Of a stretch of 64,000 bases of DNA, positions 24,618 through 33,022 are shown piece by piece. Position 1 is the stretch's first letter. Each line of letters opens with the position of its first letter. The notes under the pieces were generated by a model that was not told where the DNA came from, did not search any database, and worked only from the letters and a program-made list of their open reading frames with translations. This DNA comes from Variovorax sp. HW608 (GTDB lineage Bacteria; Pseudomonadota; Gammaproteobacteria; Burkholderiales; Burkholderiaceae_C). A program made the translations under genes and the position numbers. The stretch covers positions 7,280,229 through 7,344,228 of the forward strand of contig NZ_LT607803.1 in the NCBI RefSeq assembly GCF_900090195.1, given 5' to 3'.

Positions 24618-25490
24618 TTAGCGTGAGTGCGCGGAGTCCTGCTTCGCCCGATACCACGCGGCGCGCTGCCCATCCACTTCGCGGTACCGAAGCTCGAAAA
24701 GACGCGACTCATGCACCACCTGCCGCCAACTGCTGCAGCCATACTTGGCAGGCAGTTGTTCTGGGTGCCGCTCGGTGATCCATCGTCCAGCCGATGCGAC
24801 AGGTGCCCAGCCCTCGACAGCCAGTTCAACAGCGGCTTCCCGCAGCGCGCGCACGATGCCTGCGGCAGGCCAATCCACGACGCCATCCGGGGCGATGCCA
24901 TTGACCACGAGGTCGTGGAACGCATCCGACTGGACGAACTCCGCCGTCAGCCGCCGGGCCTGATCCATGTGTTCGGCCCATCCCCGTAGTTGCTCGAAGT
25001 GTTGGTCGATTCGGCCGTAGGCAGCGACCAAGGCATCGTGCGCACCACGACAACCGTCCAAGCTCCATAGGTCGTGCTGGTCGATGAAGTGGTGAACGAG
25101 GTTGTTCCGCAGTAACACCAACTCTTTCAGTTCGTTCTCTGTCCGGGCGAAATCCTCGGCGGACATGCTCAGGTGCATCCGCATGCCGAACGATATGACG
25201 TCCTCGGGTGCATCGGCCGTGACCTCGGCGGTAGTCTCGGCTTCATTGGTGACGACATACGATCCGAGGAGATTTCCGACCAGGGTGCCAAGCGTCTTGC
25301 TGGCGGTGTCGGCGACACGTGCCGCGCGGATCGACTCCAGAGCATGAGCCGGTCCTGCGATCTCGTGATGCGCCACGATGGCCTTGATCAGGTGTTCATA
25401 CTGCTGCAGACGCAGCAGGCAGCGGCCCAGCAATCGCTGAACTTCATGCTGCAGCGTCTGCAATGCGCTAGCTGCGGGTAGTGTCGTCAT
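24618..25490 (-). CDS. OST-HTH/LOTUS-domain protein
   Basis: A 290-aa protein. The C-terminal 65 residues match a bacterial OST-HTH/LOTUS domain: VEGWAPVASAGRWITERHPE, CSSWRQVVHESRLFELRYRE and ending RAAWYRAKQ. These domains bind structured RNA. The N-terminal 220 residues are helical, with a long pairing-prone stretch (HEVQRLLGRCLLRLQQYEHL) and no recognised catalytic site; some resemble four-helix 'abortive infection-like' folds. It follows the ImmA gene by about 19 bp. A role in RNA recognition or phage immunity control is inferred only. Confidence 0.75.
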   Translation of the reverse strand: MTTLPAASALQTLQHEVQRLLGRCLLRLQQYEHLIKAIVAHHEIAGPAHALESIRAARVADTASKTLGTLVGNLLGSYVVTNEAETTAEVTADAPEDVISFGMRMHLSMSAEDFARTENELKELVLLRNNLVHHFIDQHDLWSLDGCRGAHDALVAAYGRIDQHFEQLRGWAEHMDQARRLTAEFVQSDAFHDLVVNGIAPDGVVDWPAAGIVRALREAAVELAVEGWAPVASAGRWITERHPEQLPAKYGCSSWRQVVHESRLFELRYREVDGQRAAWYRAKQDSAHSR

Positions 25491-25509
25491 GTCATTGATC
25501 GGCCGCGAT

Positions 25510-26442
25510 TCATCGAGCCGGCAATTGGCCGTTCGAGACGAACTGGTCAAAGCTGTCGAAGCTGTCCTCGTCCTGCCACGACCGATCCCATGAGCGCGGT
25601 TCGGCGCTTTCGAGCAGGAGCAGTGTAAGGACGCGATCACGCGCGCCGAAGCTGTGCTTGAATTCGCGCAGCTTCATGTGCTGCGCCTCCTCCGGACACC
25701 AGATCGCGGCGGACATCTCCGTGCCATCCCATTCCTGATCAACGCTGGCGTCGGCTGCCAGCGTACCCGGCAGCGGTTCCTGCGGATCGGCGTTGCGCCG
25801 GATGCGCGCCCGTGTCTTGACGGCGCTGCTGCTGCGCCATTCGTACTTCACGTAGCCGTTGTCCCAATAGACGAGGATCGCGCGCTGCGTGGTGAACTTG
25901 ATGAAGCGGATACACAGCGCCTCGAACGAAACCTGAAACCGCTTGGCGATGGCGCTGAGGACGTGCAGGTCGATGCGCTGGTTCGAAATCCAGTCGCGCA
26001 GCAGGTCGCCGGGCATCAGCAGGTTGCTGGCGAAGTCGTCGGCTTCGCGTTCGATGGCGCGGATGGTGTCGACGCCGGAGTAGACGCTTTCCTTGTCGCA
26101 GTTGAAGCTTTGCTGCTGCCGGCGATGCAGGATGAAGTGGCCCAGCTCATGGGCGATGGTGAAGCGTCGGCGCTCCGGACTGGCCTTGCCGTTGTAGAAG
26201 ATGCCCCACTCGGCGACGTCCTTCGGGTTGCGCACCAGCATGCCTTCGCAGCTGTCGACGTCGAGCACCATCGGTGCCTTGATCTCCCGCACGTCCTTGC
26301 CGTAGGGCGTGGTTGGCAGCATCTGGCGCAGGATGTCCAGATCGACGGCATCGGGCATGCCGCTCTCACGGTGATACGCCCGCAACCACTTCAGGACGGT
26401 GCTGGCGGCAATGGAGCCAGTGAGAGCTTGCGGCGCGCTCAA
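25510..26442 (-). CDS. ImmA/IrrE-family metallopeptidase
   Basis: A 310-aa protein with the zinc site HELGH at residues 98-102 and a downstream READDFASNLLMP segment giving the third ligand, as in ImmA/IrrE peptidases that cleave XRE repressors. The C-terminal part (from about 175) has a beta-rich region and an acidic end. The start is TTG at 26442, 3 bp after the repressor stop; no ATG lies near it in frame before residue 29. It probably relieves repression by the neighbouring XRE protein. Confidence 0.9.
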   Translation of the reverse strand: MSAPQALTGSIAASTVLKWLRAYHRESGMPDAVDLDILRQMLPTTPYGKDVREIKAPMVLDVDSCEGMLVRNPKDVAEWGIFYNGKASPERRRFTIAHELGHFILHRRQQQSFNCDKESVYSGVDTIRAIEREADDFASNLLMPGDLLRDWISNQRIDLHVLSAIAKRFQVSFEALCIRFIKFTTQRAILVYWDNGYVKYEWRSSSAVKTRARIRRNADPQEPLPGTLAADASVDQEWDGTEMSAAIWCPEEAQHMKLREFKHSFGARDRVLTLLLLESAEPRSWDRSWQDEDSFDSFDQFVSNGQLPAR

Positions 26443-26445
26443 TCC

Positions 26446-26787
26446 TCAGTCCCCGCCTTCGCCCTTGTCGGGGAACATGATTTTGAGCGCCTGCCGGTAG
26501 CGATCCTTCTCCTCGTCGGTCATCCCGGCGTACTCGCGGAAGAACGCAACGTCCTCGGGGCTGGCCTCCGGTGCCTGCTGCATGGGCGTGCCCATCACAT
26601 CCTCCATCGTTACGCCGAGCACCTGAGCGATCTTCTGAATCCGCTCTGCGGACGGACGCTGCCCGTCCTTCATCTCCAGTTCCCAGATGTACGCCTTGGT
26701 GCAGCCGACCGCGTCGGCGACCTGTTGCAGGGTCAACTTCTTCGCCTCGCGCAAACGCCGCAGGCGTGTTCCGAACGCCGAAGCCAT
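26446..26787 (-). CDS. XRE-family transcriptional repressor
   Basis: A 113-aa protein. The HTH is at residues 6-65: LRRLREAKKLTLQQVADAVG, CTKAYIWELE and AERIQKIAQVLGVTMEDVM. The rest is acidic with a final helix (EEKDRYRQALKIMFPDKG). It heads a three-gene unit with the ImmA peptidase and the LOTUS protein and faces the 411-aa gene across a 239-bp divergent region. It likely represses both directions through the sites in that region. Confidence 0.92.
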   Translation of the reverse strand: MASAFGTRLRRLREAKKLTLQQVADAVGCTKAYIWELEMKDGQRPSAERIQKIAQVLGVTMEDVMGTPMQQAPEASPEDVAFFREYAGMTDEEKDRYRQALKIMFPDKGEGGD

Positions 26788-26822
26788 GGCGATGCTCCTG
26801 TAGTGGGGTCAGTGAATGGAAG

Positions 26823-26863
26823 CTAGACCGACAGTATAGCTACGAGATACCAAATAGGTCTAG
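26823..26863. promoter_or_regulatory. Inverted repeat in the divergent region, operator candidate
   Basis: CTAGACC (26823-26829) and GGTCTAG (26857-26863) form a perfect 7-bp inverted repeat, 34 bp centre to centre. Between them TATACT reads on the minus strand toward the repressor gene, so this pair brackets the likely repressor promoter. XRE-type repressors often bind such dyads, but which protein binds here is not shown. Confidence 0.45.
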
Positions 26864-26925
26864 GTGTGCCCTGTTGATTGACAAGCGGAAATCTGCGGGT
26901 CAGAATCACGTCAGTATCTCGCAGC
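26839..26925. promoter_or_regulatory. GTATCTCGyAGC sites in both divergent promoters
   Basis: The 12-mer GTATCTCGTAGC reads on the minus strand at 26839-26850 and GTATCTCGCAGC on the plus strand at 26914-26925. One lies in the repressor-side promoter and the other just after the predicted start site of the plus promoter. They are candidate binding sites for the XRE protein. Confidence 0.45.
26878..26906 (+). promoter_or_regulatory. Sigma-70 promoter for the 411-aa/zinc-ribbon operon
   Basis: A perfect -35 TTGACA (26878-26883), a 17-bp spacer and -10 CAGAAT (26901-26906). It points toward the 411-aa gene and would leave a 5' leader of about 114 nt. Confidence 0.55.
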
Positions 26926-27026
26926 TTTACTTGTGCGGGATGCGTGTTCAGTACCCCTGTCGCTGGCCCGTGCAGCCCGATCCCCGGTCGCAGACCTCCG
27001 ACGCCGATCCAGAAAGGACGAACAAG

Positions 27027-28262
27027 ATGAAGAAAACCTTTGTCGACGTGATGCTCGAGCTGCCGGTGGATGCCACGCTGCGCGACTTCCTGACCTCGCA
27101 TGGCCTGCCCGTGCCGCACGGGTTCGCGTGGGACGACACGCCGGAAACCAGCCAATTCTTGGTGGAGGCGGTCAAGGTCTGGCCCGACACCGCAGCCCGC
27201 GACCAGATGATCGCCAACCTCATGGCCAGCGTTCAGCTGGGCGACGCGGCGGGCAAGCAGGCGATGTTCGAGGCCGTGGTGGCGGACGGTGCCGCGCTGG
27301 CAGGACTGACGCTGTGCGGCAGCGACATCCACCGTTCGTTCTGGCTGTACGTCAACCACCCAGCGCTGTTCGAGCGCGCCTACGACTTCAGCTTCTGGGA
27401 GCATCACGGGCCGCAGACCCAGCAATACGATCTGGGTCTGAAGCGCCAGCCGAACGGCGCTGACCACAATCTGGCCGCACTGCGCAACGCGATCTCGGCC
27501 TTCTACAAGCGCGAGATGCAGTGCGGCGACAGCAGCGTGGCGCATCTGGTCCAGCGCAGTCCCGGCGTGTTCCTGTTGACCGTCCACGTCAAGGACATGG
27601 CCATGCTGCGGCTGGAGTTCGAGGGTTCGACCCTCAAGCGCCGCGTCGGCAACCCCAACATCCACATGGTGCTGGAGTACGCCAAGACCACCGGCGTGGT
27701 GCGCACGCTGGTGCGCGGCGGCCAGAAGTACCAGCAGATGCTGGTCGAGGCCTTCGCCGAGCATGTGCTGGGCGTCAAGGCGAGCGCGCACCGAATCAAG
27801 TCGCCGACGCTGGATTTGTCGATGCTGCGCACCGGCTTCGACGCGCCGGAGGCGTTCGAGGACGGTTTCTCGATGGTGCAACTGAAGGCGCTCACGCTCC
27901 TCAGCCCGGATACCGCGCTGAAGATCGAATGCACCGCGATGCAGTCCAGCCAGCAACGCTCCGTGCATGAGCTGCTGAAAGAGAAGCTGCCCGGCCCGCT
28001 GGAAGGCAAATGGGCAGTGACGGCGGCGCAGGTCAATCTCTACTACCCGCCCGAGCCGGGCCGCACGCGCGCCAAGGTGGTCACCATCGAGGTGACCAGC
28101 AAGGGGCGGCTGAACCTGCACAAGTTCGACGCCAAGATGCAGGCGCAACTGGAGGGCTATCTCGTCGCGGTGGGCATCTTGCAGAAGGGCCAGACCCTGA
28201 GCGCGCACGAAGTGCCGCCGGAAGCGGATGCGATCAGTTCGTCGCCGGTGATCGAGGACTGA
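27027..28262 (+). CDS. Unrecognised 411-aa protein, first gene of the divergent operon
   Basis: I do not recognise this protein. It is 411 aa, soluble, with no signal peptide and no obvious catalytic motif. The N-terminus reads MKKTFVDVMLELPVDATLRD; central parts include SFWLYVNHPALFERAYDFSF and HLVQRSPGVFLLTVHVKDMA, and the C-terminal part (NLYYPPEPGRTRAKVVTIEV) is beta-rich. A Shine-Dalgarno (AAAGGA) precedes the ATG. It shares an operon with the zinc-ribbon gene and faces the XRE-ImmA repressor module, so it is probably switched on when repression is lifted. Confidence 0.7.
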   Translation: MKKTFVDVMLELPVDATLRDFLTSHGLPVPHGFAWDDTPETSQFLVEAVKVWPDTAARDQMIANLMASVQLGDAAGKQAMFEAVVADGAALAGLTLCGSDIHRSFWLYVNHPALFERAYDFSFWEHHGPQTQQYDLGLKRQPNGADHNLAALRNAISAFYKREMQCGDSSVAHLVQRSPGVFLLTVHVKDMAMLRLEFEGSTLKRRVGNPNIHMVLEYAKTTGVVRTLVRGGQKYQQMLVEAFAEHVLGVKASAHRIKSPTLDLSMLRTGFDAPEAFEDGFSMVQLKALTLLSPDTALKIECTAMQSSQQRSVHELLKEKLPGPLEGKWAVTAAQVNLYYPPEPGRTRAKVVTIEVTSKGRLNLHKFDAKMQAQLEGYLVAVGILQKGQTLSAHEVPPEADAISSSPVIED

Positions 28263-28265
28263 TCG

Positions 28266-29231
28266 ATGGCGGCGCACGACGCCTGGGCCTTGGTCTGCCG
28301 CCTGTTCGCGGGCGGCACGCCCATGCTGCGCGCCACGCTGTCGCTGCGTGAGGCGACGGCGCTGACCGTCCTTGGCAAGGCGGTCAAGCCGACGGTCGTG
28401 GATCAGTCCTTCGTGCTCTGCCCGCACTGCCAGCAGCATCGGGTGCAGGTGTGGGGCGATGGTCGCGGCGGGCGCATGTGCCGTTGCCCGGAGTGCGGGC
28501 CGGTGGCGGTCGAAGCGAACGACGGTGCGGCCTTGGCCTTGGACGAGGACTGGCTGAGGCAGAAGATGCGCCTCGCATTGGAGATCGAAAGCCGCGATGG
28601 CATCGATGATCTGGGCGACGGCGTGTGGCGGCTCGGCGATGCCCGCCGTTCGCCCGTCCTGCTGGCCCGCAATCTGACGCGGGTGCTGCACGAACCCGCG
28701 CTGCTGGATCGCGTGCGCGTGGCGGGCGGCGACATCCGGTTGATCACGCCGAGGCCGAGCACGACGCGCGGCTCGCCCTTCGGAGCGGGCATCGAGTGGT
28801 TGGCGCTGGAAGAACGCTTCACGTTCTACGGCGGTGGGATCACGCTCCTCGGCACGCCGTCGCCGCCCGTGACACCAGCAGTCGTCGATCTAGCCACGCC
28901 AGTGAACGGGCCATTCTCGGCGGACTTCAAGTGGGCGACGCTGCCTGACATCAGCAGCGCGCCGATCCAGTTCACCGACGGTCAGGCCAAGGTGTTCGAG
29001 TCGCTGTGGTCGTTCAAGGGCGAAGCCACGACGGCGGAGCGAATCATGCAACGCGCGGGCTTGGGAAGCGACAAGCCGATTGACGTCTTCAAGATCAAGG
29101 CGAAGGACAAGGGCAAGCCGGAGCCTGCGGCGCAGCACGCGGCCTACGGTGCGGTCGTGGTCACGCAGAAGCGCGCAGGCTTGTATGCGATGCCGTGCGC
29201 GGCAGCGGGAAAGGAGGTCGCCATGACGTGA
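28266..29231 (+). CDS. Unrecognised 321-aa zinc-ribbon protein
   Basis: I do not recognise this protein as a whole. It carries a zinc ribbon, CPHC (residues 52-55) and CRCPEC (72-77), after a helical start, then a middle domain (GDARRSPVLLARNLTRVLHE). The C-terminal part has a winged-helix-like segment (QAKVFESLWSFKGEATTAERIMQR) and a lysine-rich stretch. It begins 3 bp after the 411-aa gene, so the two are co-translated. DNA or RNA binding is suggested by the ribbon and HTH. It may be a targeting partner for the 411-aa protein. Confidence 0.7.
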   Translation: MAAHDAWALVCRLFAGGTPMLRATLSLREATALTVLGKAVKPTVVDQSFVLCPHCQQHRVQVWGDGRGGRMCRCPECGPVAVEANDGAALALDEDWLRQKMRLALEIESRDGIDDLGDGVWRLGDARRSPVLLARNLTRVLHEPALLDRVRVAGGDIRLITPRPSTTRGSPFGAGIEWLALEERFTFYGGGITLLGTPSPPVTPAVVDLATPVNGPFSADFKWATLPDISSAPIQFTDGQAKVFESLWSFKGEATTAERIMQRAGLGSDKPIDVFKIKAKDKGKPEPAAQHAAYGAVVVTQKRAGLYAMPCAAAGKEVAMT

Positions 29232-29304
29232 TCTCGCCACCCGACGCGCCGAGGCTCGCGCCGACTTCAAGAGCCTGACCTTTTCAATTTTTGGAGTGCT
29301 TGAA

Positions 29305-29535
29305 GTGAGCGGAAAGAACCAATGGGTCGTTCCCATCAACGGCGGCGATCAGTGGGGTGTGCGAGGTGAAGGCAACGACCGCCTCACCTCCATCCACGAC
29401 ACGCAGCAGCAGGCGATTGACCGTGCGCGGGACATCGCCATCAACCAGCAGAGCGAGATGTTCATCCAAGGGCGTGATGGCCAGATCCGTGAGCGCAACA
29501 GCTACGGTGACGACCCGTTCCCGCCCAAGGGCTGA
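29305..29535 (+). CDS. DUF2188 protein
   Basis: A 76-aa protein, MSGKNQWVVPINGGDQWGVR, with the DUF2188 features 'WVVP...WGVRGEGNDR' and ARDIAINQQSEMFIQGRDGQIRERNSYGDDP. The family is common in many bacteria and has no firm function. GTG at 29305 is preferred to GTG at 29296 because TTGGAG lies 8 nt before it. It stands alone between the zinc-ribbon gene and the tRNA-Phe side. Confidence 0.8.
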   Translation: MSGKNQWVVPINGGDQWGVRGEGNDRLTSIHDTQQQAIDRARDIAINQQSEMFIQGRDGQIRERNSYGDDPFPPKG

Positions 29536-29546
29536 CGTGGAGGCTG

Positions 29547-29593
29547 GCCTCGCGGGTTTGCCGTTCTGCATTGCTCGTGCAAACCCGCGAGGC
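29547..29593. other. 14-bp perfect inverted repeat after the DUF2188 gene
   Basis: GCCTCGCGGGTTTG (29547-29560) and CAAACCCGCGAGGC (29580-29593) with a 19-nt loop, 12 bp after the DUF2188 stop. No T-run follows, so a plain intrinsic terminator is unlikely. It could be an RNA hairpin or a protein site near the element edge. Confidence 0.5.
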
Positions 29594-29790
29594 AACCATT
29601 CGCGTCGGCACGCGCACAAGTGGTTGATGAACAACGCCGTCTGCGAGTGCCACGGCGAAGAAGTTGGCGCAGGTTTCGAGAGAAGATAGGGCGGAACAGG
29701 GGCGAACCGGGCGGGTCATGCCGCCCGTGCCCGGAACGGCTGGCACACGCAGAACGGCCCGCAAGCCCGCGTGGTGCGCGGAACCCGCAA

Positions 29791-29820
29791 ATGAAAACGC
29801 CCAACCGAGAACGGTTGGGC
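29791..29820 (-). terminator. Intrinsic terminator downstream of tRNA-Phe
   Basis: On the minus strand an 8-bp stem (GCCCAACC/GGTTGGGC, 29799-29820) with a 6-nt loop is followed by GTTTTCATTT. It lies 9 bp past the encoded CCA end of tRNA-Phe and would end its transcript. Confidence 0.75.
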
Positions 29821-29829
29821 GCTGAATAG

Positions 29830-29905
29830 TGGTGGCCTGGGGCGGAATCGAACCACCGACACGCGGATTTTCAATCCGCTGCTCTACCAACTGAGCTACC
29901 GGGCC
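29830..29905 (-). tRNA. tRNA-Phe (GAA)
   Basis: A 76-nt cloverleaf with anticodon GAA and encoded CCA. The acceptor 5' strand is GGCCCGG and the 3' strand CCAGGCC, so position 5 (C) faces position 68 (A), a mismatch; all other acceptor pairs are Watson-Crick. The T-loop reads TTCGATT. The 3' side faces the prophage. Such a change in the 3' half often marks an integration that replaced the end of a tRNA gene. Confidence 0.95.
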
Positions 29906-29923
29906 GTTGTATGCAGCCTTAGA

Positions 29924-30619
29924 TTATACAGTGCTTCGGCGCCCTCTCGAAAGATCGACGCCAAGTTGCTTCAGTTTTCTATAGAGGTGCGTGCGCTCGA
30001 GCCCGGTCTTTTCGGCGACGCGGGTCATCGAGCCGTTCTCCATCGCCAGGTGGAACTCGAAATAGGCCTTCTCGAAGCCGTCACGGGCATCGCGCAACGG
30101 GCGGTCGAGGTCGAAGCTCTGCGTCGATTGCGGGCCTGTCTCGGCCACGGCAGTCTGCGGCGCCGGCGGCACCAGGGTACTTTCGCCGACGGTCGTGACC
30201 ACGGCGGAGAGATGGCTCGACGGCGGCACGACGCTGGCTGCAGCGCGGCGCGCGCTTTCGCGTGCGAGGCCCTGCTCGACGGCCTTCAGCAGTTTCTGCA
30301 GGGTGATCGGCTTTTCGAGAAACGCGAACGCGCCGATGCGCGTGGCATCGACGGCGGTGTCGATGGTGGCGTGTCCGCTCATCATCACCACGGGCATGCT
30401 CAGGAGGCCGGCCGCCGACCATTCCTTGAGCAGCGTGACGCCATCGGTGTCGGGCATCCAGATGTCGAGCAGGACGAGGTCCGGACGGGCTCGCTGTCGC
30501 GCCGCTCTGGCCTCGGCCGCGTTCTCGGCGAGTTCGACGTTGTGGCCTTCGTCGTTGAGAATTTCAAAGAGCAGGTCTCGGATGCCCAGCTCGTCATCGA
30601 CCACGAGGATGTTTGCCAT
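29924..30619 (-). CDS. ntrX: NtrX-type response regulator lacking AAA+ domain
   Basis: A 231-aa response regulator: receiver domain 1-120 with phosphoacceptor Asp52 (LLDIWMPDTDG) and Lys in FLEKPIT, then a Pro/Ala linker and a Fis-type HTH at the end (MTRVAEKTGLERTHLYRKLK). Classical NtrX has an AAA+ domain between them, missing here; this short form is common in Comamonadaceae. It works with the upstream NtrY kinase in nitrogen or envelope control. It lies 78 bp after the ntrY stop. Confidence 0.85.
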   Translation of the reverse strand: MANILVVDDELGIRDLLFEILNDEGHNVELAENAAEARAARQRARPDLVLLDIWMPDTDGVTLLKEWSAAGLLSMPVVMMSGHATIDTAVDATRIGAFAFLEKPITLQKLLKAVEQGLARESARRAAASVVPPSSHLSAVVTTVGESTLVPPAPQTAVAETGPQSTQSFDLDRPLRDARDGFEKAYFEFHLAMENGSMTRVAEKTGLERTHLYRKLKQLGVDLSRGRRSTV

Positions 30620-30697
30620 TTGCTTGAGATGTGCGCCGATGTATGTCTAGTTGGTGAGGTGCCCGAAGGTCCATGCGATGGATCGCCTGCAGTTTGC

Positions 30698-33022
30698 TCA
30701 GGTCGCGGATGACTTCGAATCTTCTGTGTGAGCAACCGCTCCCTGCGGCCCCCCTGCAAGCGCGAATGATAGCGAGACTTGCGCACCAGCCACAGCCCCA
30801 TCGACCACGCGATTCGAAAGTTCGATGCGCGCGCCGTGCTCGTCGGCGATCTTCTTGACGACGGCGAGGCCCAGGCCGGTGCCCTTCGCCTTGGTCGTGA
30901 CGTAGGGCTCGAAGGCGCGCTTGAGGATGTGCTCGGCGAAGCCGGCGCCGCTGTCCTGCACCGTGAGGCGCACCCGCTGGCCGGATTCCGCGAGCCGCGT
31001 CCGGATGACGACCTCGCCGGCATGCCCGGTCCGACCCGCATTGGCCTCCGCCGCATCCTGGGCGTTCTGCAAGAGGTTGTGGATCACCTGCCGGATCTGC
31101 TGCGCATCGGCGCGGATCGGGGGGCAACGATCGTCGAATTCCGGCCGCAGGGCCACCAGGGCATTCTCCGCCGGGTAGAGATGGAGGATGTCGGTCACCA
31201 GCGCGTTGAGGTCCACGGCCTTCAGGTCGGCCGCCGGCAGCCGTGCGTACTCGCGGAACTCGTTGACGAGCCGCTTCATGGCGTCGACCTGGTCGACGAT
31301 GGTCTTGACGGACTTGGTGAGCACCGCTTGCTCGGGCGCCGCGACCTTGCCGGAGAGCTTCATTTCGAGCCGCTCGGCCGAGAGCTGGATCGGCGTCAGC
31401 GGATTCTTGATCTCGTGCGCCAGCCGTCGCGCGACTTCGCCCCAGGCCTGGGCGCGCTGGGCCGAGACGATTTCGGAGATGTCGTCGAACACCAGCAGCC
31501 GGGTCGCGCCGGGCAGTTCGGCCCCCCGGGCAACGATGTTGATCGTGTCCTCCACCATGGCGTCGCCGGCGGCGTGCAATTCGAACGCGTGCTGCCAGTG
31601 GTCGAGGCCATGCTGCAGGCGCTCGACCTCGAAGTCGTCGAACTGCTGCTGCACGCTCTGCGCGAACTCGGCAAGGCCCGGCACGTCGCACAGCCGCTGG
31701 CCTTCGAACGCCGCCAGCGGCGCCCGCAGGACCCGCGTGGCGCCCGGGTTGGTCGAGACGATCACCCCGTCCGCCTGGAGCACGATCACGCCCGAGGTCA
31801 GGTTGTCGAGGATCGTCTGCAGATTGGACCGGGCGGCGTCGAGCTCGCCCATGGTCTTCTCGACCGCGCCGCGCGCCTCGGCCAGCTGCTGGGTCATCAC
31901 GGCGAACGAGCGGGTGAGGCCACCGAGTTCGTCCTTGCCTTGCAGCACGGCGGTCGGCCGCAGGTCGCCGCCGGCCACCTGGCGCACGCCGTCGGCCAGC
32001 ACCAGCAGCGGCCGGGCGAGCTGGTTGCCGAACAGCACGGCCAGCAGCACCGCCCCGAAGACCGCCAGGAAAAGGGTCAGCGTGAGCGTGCCGATGTACA
32101 TTCGGCGCAGGCCTTCGCGCGCGAGTGCCCTTTCCTGGTATTCGCGATTGGCTTCCTGCACGGCCAGCGCGTTGGCGACCACGGCCGGCGGCAGGGGGTG
32201 CGTCACCTGCAGGAAACGCGGCTCGGTGTTGAACTCGAATCCTTGCCGCTGCACCAGCGCGATCGCGCGGACGCTCGCGGGCGGCGGGGTGGCAGTGCCC
32301 GGGGCAGGGATTTCGTCGAGGCCTTCGATGTGCGCAATGGCCCGGTCGGCGCGCACCTGCCGCAATTGCTGCGAAGTCGGGCGCTCGGGGCTGAGCTGGA
32401 AGCGCGAGGCGCCCGCCCCGGCGATGAGCTGGCCGCTGCTGGACCACAAGACGACGTCGGTGGCGCCCAACTGGTCGCGGATCCGCTCCAGCACCAGGCC
32501 GGCGCCCGCATCGGAGACATTGGCCAACTGCGCGCCCGCCGCCTTCGTCTTGTTCATGAGGTCGTCGGACAGCGAATCGAGCGTGGCCCGGCCGAGGTTC
32601 AGGCCCGCATCGAGCGCACCTTCGACCTTGACGTCGAACCAGCTCTCGATCGACCGCGCCACGAACTGGTAGGACACGACGTAGACCAGCATGCCCGGCA
32701 CCACGCCCACGAGCGCGAAGATGGCGGCCAGCTTGATGAGCAGCCGGCTGCCGAACTTGCCCTGCCGCAGCCGGCTGAGCAGCCGGTACGCGACCCATCC
32801 GATCACCAGGATCAGCACCACCGCGACGACGACGTTGATGCCGAACAGCCGCGCGTAGTTGCGCTCGTAGAAGGCGCGGTTGTTGGTCGCCTGCGCGAGC
32901 AGGAACATCAGCACGAGGCCGATGGCCGTGACCATCGCCGCGCCGACGCCGATGGCCCAGCGGACCGCGCGCGAACGCCGCGCCGCCGGCGACCTGGAGC
33001 CGCCGCGCGATGCGATGCTCAC
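30698..33022 (-). CDS. ntrY: NtrY-type sensor histidine kinase
   Basis: A 774-aa membrane kinase: transmembrane segments at about 21-44, 62-80, 94-117 and 310-330, a periplasmic part, HAMP from about 331, PAS from about 400, then HisKA with His536 (RRLAHEIKNPLTPIQLSAER) and HATPase with DSGAGFAEHILKRAFEPYVT and GTGLGLAVVKKI. It phosphorylates NtrX. The start is GTG at 33022, overlapping the stop of the DUF4390 gene (GTGA), with GGAGAAGG upstream. Confidence 0.9.
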   Translation of the reverse strand: MSIASRGGSRSPAARRSRAVRWAIGVGAAMVTAIGLVLMFLLAQATNNRAFYERNYARLFGINVVVAVVLILVIGWVAYRLLSRLRQGKFGSRLLIKLAAIFALVGVVPGMLVYVVSYQFVARSIESWFDVKVEGALDAGLNLGRATLDSLSDDLMNKTKAAGAQLANVSDAGAGLVLERIRDQLGATDVVLWSSSGQLIAGAGASRFQLSPERPTSQQLRQVRADRAIAHIEGLDEIPAPGTATPPPASVRAIALVQRQGFEFNTEPRFLQVTHPLPPAVVANALAVQEANREYQERALAREGLRRMYIGTLTLTLFLAVFGAVLLAVLFGNQLARPLLVLADGVRQVAGGDLRPTAVLQGKDELGGLTRSFAVMTQQLAEARGAVEKTMGELDAARSNLQTILDNLTSGVIVLQADGVIVSTNPGATRVLRAPLAAFEGQRLCDVPGLAEFAQSVQQQFDDFEVERLQHGLDHWQHAFELHAAGDAMVEDTINIVARGAELPGATRLLVFDDISEIVSAQRAQAWGEVARRLAHEIKNPLTPIQLSAERLEMKLSGKVAAPEQAVLTKSVKTIVDQVDAMKRLVNEFREYARLPAADLKAVDLNALVTDILHLYPAENALVALRPEFDDRCPPIRADAQQIRQVIHNLLQNAQDAAEANAGRTGHAGEVVIRTRLAESGQRVRLTVQDSGAGFAEHILKRAFEPYVTTKAKGTGLGLAVVKKIADEHGARIELSNRVVDGAVAGAQVSLSFALAGGPQGAVAHTEDSKSSAT

